Positions 5,427 to 9,989 of a DNA stretch of 9,989 bases are shown piece after piece. Origin of the DNA: Rhizobacter sp. (GTDB lineage Bacteria; Pseudomonadota; Gammaproteobacteria; Burkholderiales; Burkholderiaceae_C). Made by a program: the position numbers and the translations under genes. The DNA is taken from NCBI GenBank assembly GCA_025359585.1, contig JANYFX010000691.1, positions 1-9,989 of the forward strand, given 5' to 3'. Each line of letters begins with the position of its first letter. Within the stretch, counting starts at the first letter, position 1. The notes below the pieces were generated by a model, which did not search any database, had not been told where the DNA came from, and worked only from the letters and a program-made list of their open reading frames with translations.

Positions 5427-7043
5427 ATGTCCGACGCCGTGATGCCCGACCTGGCCGCCGTTGCGCCGGCCCGCGCCGCGCTGACGATCCGCATGCACGA
5501 GCGCGACAACGTCGCCATCGTCGCCAACGACGGCGGACTGCCGCCTGGCGCGGTCTTGCCGAACGGGCTGGTGCTGCGCGACCGGGTGCCGCAGGGCCAC
5601 AAGGTGGCGCTTGTCGATCTGGCGGCACACGCGCCGGTGTTGCGCTACGGCATCCCGATCGGCTACGCGCTGAAAGACATTCCGGCCGGCAGCTGGGTGC
5701 ACGAGCGCCTGCTGAAAATGCCCGACGCGCGCGGGCTCGACAACCTGCCGATCGCGACCGTCAAGCCCGAGCCCTTGCCTGCTCTGGAGGGCTACACCTT
5801 CGAAGGCTTCCGCAACGCCGACGGCTCGGTCGGCACGCGCAACATCCTGGCCATCACGACCACGGTGCAGTGCGTGGCCGGCGTGGTCGAGTTCGCGGTG
5901 CAGCGCATCAAGGCCGAGCTGCTCGCGCGCTACCCGAACGTCGACGACGTGGTCGGCCTCGAACACACCTACGGCTGCGGCGTGGCGATCGACGCGCCGG
6001 GCGCGGAGATCCCGATCCGCACGCTGCGCAACATCAGCCTGAACCCGAACTTCGGCGGCGAGGTGATGGTGGTGAGCCTGGGCTGCGAGAAGCTGCAACC
6101 GGAACGCCTGATGCCGCCGGGCACCTTCGCCATCGTCGATGAACGCAGCGTCGCCGACGTCGGTGCCACCGCAGATCAAGCGCTCGATGTCGTCTGCCTG
6201 CAGGACGACGCGCACATCGGCTTCATGTCGATGGTCGACTCGATCATGGCGACCGCGCAATTGCATCTCGAACGCCTGAACGCACGCGTGCGCGAGACGG
6301 TGCCGGCGAGCGAACTGGTGGTCGGTGTGCAGTGCGGCGGCAGCGACGCCTTTTCAGGCGTGACCGCCAACCCGGCGGTCGGGTTTTGTACCGACCTGCT
6401 GGTGCGCGCCGGCGCGAGCGTGATGTTCTCCGAGACCACCGAAGTGCGCGACGGCATCGACCAGCTCACCTCGCGCGCCACCACGCCGGCCGTTGCCGAA
6501 GCGATGATCCGCGAGATGGCCTGGTACGACGCCTACCTGCAGCGTGGCAAGGTCGACCGCAGCGCGAACACGACGCCGGGCAACAAGAAGGGCGGCCTCT
6601 CGAACATCGTCGAAAAGGCGATGGGCTCGATCGTCAAGTCAGGCTCGGCGCCGATTTCCAACGTGCTCGCCCCCGGCGAGAAGCTCAAGGCCAAGGGGCT
6701 GACCTATGCCGCCACGCCGGCCAGCGACTTCATCTGCGGCACGCTGCAGCTGGCCGCCGGCATGAACCTGCACGTCTTCACCACCGGCCGCGGCACGCCT
6801 TACGGGTTGGCGGCTGTGCCGGTGATCAAGGTGGCCACGCGCAGCGACCTGGCGCGGCGCTGGCACGACCTGATGGACGTGAACGCCGGCAGCATCGCCG
6901 ACGGCTCGGCCAGCATCGAAGAAGTCGGCTGGGAGATGTTCCGCCTGATGCTCGAGGTGGCCAGCGGCCGCAAAAAGACCTGGGCCGAACACTGGAAGCT
7001 GCACAACGCGCTGGTGCTGTTCAACCCGGCGCCGGTGACCTGA
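5427..7043 (+). CDS. garD: Galactarate dehydratase (UxaA family)
   Basis: This 538-residue cytoplasmic enzyme (EC 4.2.1.42) is predicted to convert galactarate to 5-keto-4-deoxy-glucarate. It aligns from end to end with E. coli GarD (523 residues) as I recall it. The N-terminal SAF domain (about 18-95) includes MHERDNVAIVANDGGLPPG. The UxaA catalytic part begins at LEGYTFEGFRNADGSVGTRN (120-139) and carries YGCGVAIDAPGAEIPIRT (182-199), NPNFGGEVMVVSLGCEKLQ (207-224), QCGGSDAFSGVTANPAVG (302-319), GNKKGGLSNIVEKAMGSIVKSG (385-406) and the terminal FNPAPVT. The cysteines in the GCG, GCEK and QCGGSD motifs are kept. ATG at 5427 is supported by a GAGGGAG ribosome site 6 bases upstream. The frame extends upstream to a TTG at 5352, but that lies in the promoter. 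E. coli GarD is iron-dependent. The function duplicates that of the unrelated dehydratase at 809-1975. Confidence 0.95.
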   Translation: MSDAVMPDLAAVAPARAALTIRMHERDNVAIVANDGGLPPGAVLPNGLVLRDRVPQGHKVALVDLAAHAPVLRYGIPIGYALKDIPAGSWVHERLLKMPDARGLDNLPIATVKPEPLPALEGYTFEGFRNADGSVGTRNILAITTTVQCVAGVVEFAVQRIKAELLARYPNVDDVVGLEHTYGCGVAIDAPGAEIPIRTLRNISLNPNFGGEVMVVSLGCEKLQPERLMPPGTFAIVDERSVADVGATADQALDVVCLQDDAHIGFMSMVDSIMATAQLHLERLNARVRETVPASELVVGVQCGGSDAFSGVTANPAVGFCTDLLVRAGASVMFSETTEVRDGIDQLTSRATTPAVAEAMIREMAWYDAYLQRGKVDRSANTTPGNKKGGLSNIVEKAMGSIVKSGSAPISNVLAPGEKLKAKGLTYAATPASDFICGTLQLAAGMNLHVFTTGRGTPYGLAAVPVIKVATRSDLARRWHDLMDVNAGSIADGSASIEEVGWEMFRLMLEVASGRKKTWAEHWKLHNALVLFNPAPVT

Positions 7044-7070
7044 GGTCACCGAAGCGCCGGAGCACCCGGC
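7034..7070. terminator. Pair of small hairpins in the convergent garD / RND pump gap
   Basis: GGTGACC (7034-7040) and GGTCACC (7044-7050) are perfect 7-bp arms whose 3-nt loop is exactly the garD stop codon TGA. A second hairpin follows, GCCGG (7056-7060) and CCGGC (7066-7070) with a 5-nt loop, ending next to the RND gene's stop at 7071-7073. The two genes converge with 27 bp between stops, so the structures could slow or stop transcription from both sides. Neither is followed by a T-tract, so this is not a classical intrinsic terminator. Confidence 0.35.
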
Positions 7071-9989
7071 TCAGGGCGTGTCCACGACCACCGGCGCGCC
7101 ATTGGCCGCAGCCTTGCGGTGGGTGATCCGGCGCATCCACTGCACCACGTCGTCGACGAAGGTGAACAGCACGGGGATCACGAGCAGGCTCAGGAACGTG
7201 GACGTGATCAACCCGCCGATCACGACGATCGCCATCGGTGCGCGAAAGCTAGAGTCGGTGCCCAGGCCGAGCGCGATCGGCATCATGCCGGCGCCCATCG
7301 CGATCGTCGTCATCACGATCGGGCGAGCGCGTTTGTGGCAGGCGTCGAGCAGCGCTTCCATGCGTTTCATGCCCCAGTCGCGGCGCGCCATGATCGCGTA
7401 CTCGATCAGCAGGATCGAGTTCTTGGTCGCAATCCCCATCAACATGATCAGGCCGATCATCGACGGCATCGACAACGCCGTGTGGGTGATGAAGAGCGCG
7501 AGGAAGGCGCCCGGGATCGACAGGATCAGCGCCGAAAGAATCGTCACCGGCTGCACGAAGTCGTGGAACAGCAAGACCAGCACGATGTAGATGCACAACA
7601 CGCCGGTCAGCATCGCGAGACCGAAGCTGGCGAAGAGTTCACCCATCGCCTCGGCGTCGCCCACGGTCGTTTGTGTCACGCCGGGCGGCAGTTTCTGCAG
7701 GCTCGGCAAGGCAAGCGCCTGCTTTTCAACCAGCCCGAGCGGCTGCTGGTTCAGCTCGATCTCGAAGTTGATGTTGCGCTGGCGGTCGTAGCGGTCGATC
7801 TGCGCCGGGCCGCTGTCGATCGCGAGCGTCGCCACGTTGCCCAGCATCACCGGTCCGCGCGCGCCGGGCACGGCCAGGCGCGAGAGCAGGTCAAGGTCGG
7901 TGCGGGCATCGGCTTTGAGCTTGACGACGATCGGCACCTGGCGCTGGCTCAGGTTGAGCTTGGGCAGGGCCTGGTCGTAGTCGCCGGCGGTCGCGATGCG
8001 CAGCGTGTCGGCGATGGCAGCACTCGTCACGCCCAGGTCGGCGGCGCGCGCGAAGTCGGGCCGCACGATCAGCTCGGGGCGCACCAGGCTGCTGGTGGAG
8101 GTGACGTTGCCGATGCCGGGGATCGTGCGCAACTCGCGCTCGACTTCGCGCGCGTGCGCGCCGAGCACGTTGCCGTCTTCACCGGCCAGCACCAGCACGT
8201 ACTTCTCGCTCGACCCGCCGAAGCCGACCTTCACGCGCGCACCCGGCAGCACCTCGACCGCTTCGCGGATCTGCGTCTCGATGGCCTGCTTGCTCACGCC
8301 CTTGCGCTCGTTGCGGGGTGTCATGTTGATCGTGAGCGTGGCCTTGCGCACCTCGGCCGCGCCGCTCGGCGCGAACGGGTCGGCGCCGGTGCTGCCCCCG
8401 CCGATCGCGGTGTAGACCAGCTTCACGTGCGGGTTCTTCTGCACCAGCTCGCGCGCCGTTTCGGCGGCAGCGAAAGTCTGCGCGAAGGTCGCACCCGGCG
8501 GCAGCGAGATCGCCACCTGCGTCTGCGACAGATCGTCGGGCGGAATGAAGCCGGTGGGCAAATACGGCACCAGCATGAACGAGCCGACGAGGAAGACGGT
8601 GGCCGCGATCGTCGTCCAGATGCGGTGCTTCAATGCGCCCTTGACCCAGCGCATGTAGATCTCGACCCAGCGCCCTTCCTTGTGCTCTTTCTTCGGCGCT
8701 TTCAGGATGTAGGCCGACATCATCGGCGTGAGCAAGCGCGCGACCACGAGCGAGATGAAGACCGAGATCGCCGCCGTCCAGCCGAACTGCACGAAGAACT
8801 TGCCCGGCACGCCGCTCATGAACGCCGTCGGAAGGAACACGGCGATCAGCGTGAAGGTGGTCGCGATGACCGCCAGGCCGATCTCGTCGGCGGCCTGCAT
8901 GGCAGCGTCGAAAGGCGACTTGCCCATGCGCAGGTGGCGCATGATGTTTTCGATCTCGACGATCGCGTCGTCGACCAATATGCCGACCACGAGCGAGAGC
9001 GACAGCAGCGTCACGCCGTTGAGCGTGAAGCCGAACAGGTACAGGACCGCGAAGGTCGGGATGATCGAGAGCGGCAAGGCCGTCGCCGAGACCAGCGTGG
9101 CGCGCCAGTCGCGCAGGAACAGCCACACCACCAGCACCGCGAGCGCCGCGCCTTCGAACAGCAGCGTCATCGAACCGTCGTAGTTCTCCTGGACAGGGTC
9201 GACGAAGTTGAAGGCCTCGGTGACGGTGATCTCGGGGTGCGCAGCTTTCAGCGTTTCGAGCTGCTTGCGCACGCCCGCTGCCACCTCGGTTTCGCCGGCA
9301 CCTCGCGTGCGCGTGACTTCAAAACCGACCACCGGCTTGCCGTTGAGCAAAGCCGCCGAACGCTTCTCGGCGACGGTGTCGGACACGACCGCCACCTGGT
9401 CGAGCCGGATGCGCCGGCCGTCGCTCAACGTGATCTCGAGCCGCGCCAGTTCTTCGGCCGACTTGACCGTCGCGATCGTGCGCACCGACTGCTCCGCGCC
9501 GCCCACGTCGGTGCGCCCGCCCGAGGCTTCCTGCTGCACCTGGCGCAGCTGGCGTGAGATGTCCGCGGCGGTCGCGTTCAGCGCCTGCAAGCGCGCCGGG
9601 TCGAGCTCGACACGCACTTCGCGCGTCACGCCACCGACGCGAGAGACCGCACCGACACCACGCACGCTGAGCATCGTCTTGGTGACGGTGTTGTCGACGA
9701 ACCAGCTCAGCGCTTCGTCGTCCATGCGGCTCGACGCGACGGTGTAGGTCAGGATCGGCGCGCCAGAGAGTTCCATCTTCGTGACGACCGGGTCGCTCAG
9801 GTCGCCCGGCAGGTCGGAGCGCACACGCGCGACCGCAGCACGCACGTCGTCGACCGCTTCCTGCGTGGGCTTTTCGAGGCGGAACTCTGCGGTGACGATC
9901 GCGCTGCCGTCCTGCACCGTGGTGTAGATGTGCTTCAGGCCCTGCAGCGTGGCGATCGAGTTTTCGAGCTTGCGCGCGACCTCGGTTTC
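7071..9989 (-). CDS. RND-family (HAE1/AcrB-like) efflux pump inner-membrane subunit, N-terminus beyond right edge
   Basis: An open minus-strand frame of 972 residues runs to the right edge. A full protein is about 1,030-1,050 residues, so only about the first 60 (helix 1 and the start of the porter domain) are missing. The protein is a proton-driven trimeric pump subunit that would work with a periplasmic adaptor and an outer-membrane channel to export hydrophobic or toxic compounds. Visible in order: first porter region; transmembrane helices 2-6, with the proton-relay Asp pair in VVGILVDDAIVEIENI (codons at 8967-8972); the cytoplasmic stretch KAPKKEHKEGRW; helix 7 (IWTTIAATVFLVGSFML); the second porter and docking region; then helices 8-12 with the conserved lysine of MGIATKNSILLIEY (7422-7424) and the FRAPMAIVVIGGLITST helix. 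The Asp pair and Lys indicate a functional proton pathway. GTG at 9917 is internal, since homology to the family continues upstream. Substrate is unknown; the adaptor gene is presumably just outside the window. It converges on garD and is probably unrelated to hexarate metabolism. Confidence 0.93.
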   Translation of the reverse strand, partial: ETEVARKLENSIATLQGLKHIYTTVQDGSAIVTAEFRLEKPTQEAVDDVRAAVARVRSDLPGDLSDPVVTKMELSGAPILTYTVASSRMDDEALSWFVDNTVTKTMLSVRGVGAVSRVGGVTREVRVELDPARLQALNATAADISRQLRQVQQEASGGRTDVGGAEQSVRTIATVKSAEELARLEITLSDGRRIRLDQVAVVSDTVAEKRSAALLNGKPVVGFEVTRTRGAGETEVAAGVRKQLETLKAAHPEITVTEAFNFVDPVQENYDGSMTLLFEGAALAVLVVWLFLRDWRATLVSATALPLSIIPTFAVLYLFGFTLNGVTLLSLSLVVGILVDDAIVEIENIMRHLRMGKSPFDAAMQAADEIGLAVIATTFTLIAVFLPTAFMSGVPGKFFVQFGWTAAISVFISLVVARLLTPMMSAYILKAPKKEHKEGRWVEIYMRWVKGALKHRIWTTIAATVFLVGSFMLVPYLPTGFIPPDDLSQTQVAISLPPGATFAQTFAAAETARELVQKNPHVKLVYTAIGGGSTGADPFAPSGAAEVRKATLTINMTPRNERKGVSKQAIETQIREAVEVLPGARVKVGFGGSSEKYVLVLAGEDGNVLGAHAREVERELRTIPGIGNVTSTSSLVRPELIVRPDFARAADLGVTSAAIADTLRIATAGDYDQALPKLNLSQRQVPIVVKLKADARTDLDLLSRLAVPGARGPVMLGNVATLAIDSGPAQIDRYDRQRNINFEIELNQQPLGLVEKQALALPSLQKLPPGVTQTTVGDAEAMGELFASFGLAMLTGVLCIYIVLVLLFHDFVQPVTILSALILSIPGAFLALFITHTALSMPSMIGLIMLMGIATKNSILLIEYAIMARRDWGMKRMEALLDACHKRARPIVMTTIAMGAGMMPIALGLGTDSSFRAPMAIVVIGGLITSTFLSLLVIPVLFTFVDDVVQWMRRITHRKAAANGAPVVVDTP

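Noticed and set aside
7119..9557. An 812-codon plus-strand open frame antisense to the RND pump gene
   Set aside because: Its translation is a low-complexity mix rich in R, H, D, Q and A with no family signature, as expected opposite a GC-rich gene with strong third-position bias. The minus-strand frame is a clear RND transporter over its whole length.
9915..9917. GTG as the start of the RND gene
   Set aside because: The 24 codons upstream of it to the window edge stay open and read as the conserved porter-domain helix of the family, so the gene begins outside the window.

Overview
The window is GC-rich bacterial chromosome with tightly packed genes. Gene content, protein styles and codon use (G/C-ending codons throughout) point to a betaproteobacterium of the order Burkholderiales, in the Rubrivivax/Polaromonas/Variovorax neighbourhood. 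This placement is an inference from family resemblance, not from a marker gene. I see no rRNA, tRNA, CRISPR array, insertion sequence or phage gene.

The core is a hexarate (galactarate/talarate) utilisation locus arranged around a GntR-type regulator. Leftward from about 4440, a minus-strand operon reads: periplasmic Bug/TctC-type solute-binding protein (3439-4401), tartronate semialdehyde reductase-like GarR (2502-3401), hotdog acyl-CoA thioesterase (1972-2472), enolase-superfamily L-talarate/galactarate dehydratase (809-1975), then possibly a polytopic membrane protein cut by the left edge (1-723). Rightward, a FadR/FCD-class GntR regulator (4608-5327) is followed by garD, the UxaA-type galactarate dehydratase (5427-7043). 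Galactarate is thus served by two non-homologous dehydratases that make the same product, 5-keto-4-deoxy-glucarate. The Bug protein may deliver or sense the substrate, and GarR would act after an aldolase step. No aldolase (GarL) or keto-deoxy-glucarate dehydratase lies in the window.

The regulatory DNA is the most informative non-coding part. The garD promoter (TTGACA, 16-bp spacer, GATAAT) contains a perfect 9-bp-arm inverted repeat covering the -35 and spacer. The leftward operon's promoter has a near-identical 18-bp block over its -35 (15 of 18 identical to the garD block), and a second partial copy lies near its predicted start site. This suggests that one regulator, most simply the adjacent GntR protein, controls both operons.

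The right third (7071-9989, minus strand) is most of an RND-family proton-driven efflux pump inner-membrane subunit, convergent with garD and cut at its N-terminal end by the right edge. The 27-bp convergent gap and the garD stop codon hold two small GC-rich hairpins that may act as a shared terminator. This pump is probably unrelated to the sugar-acid locus.

Nothing in the window looks like an entirely new system. The points of interest are the paired unrelated dehydratases, the shared operator-like element, the thioesterase translationally coupled to the sugar-acid dehydratase, and the orphan binding protein.
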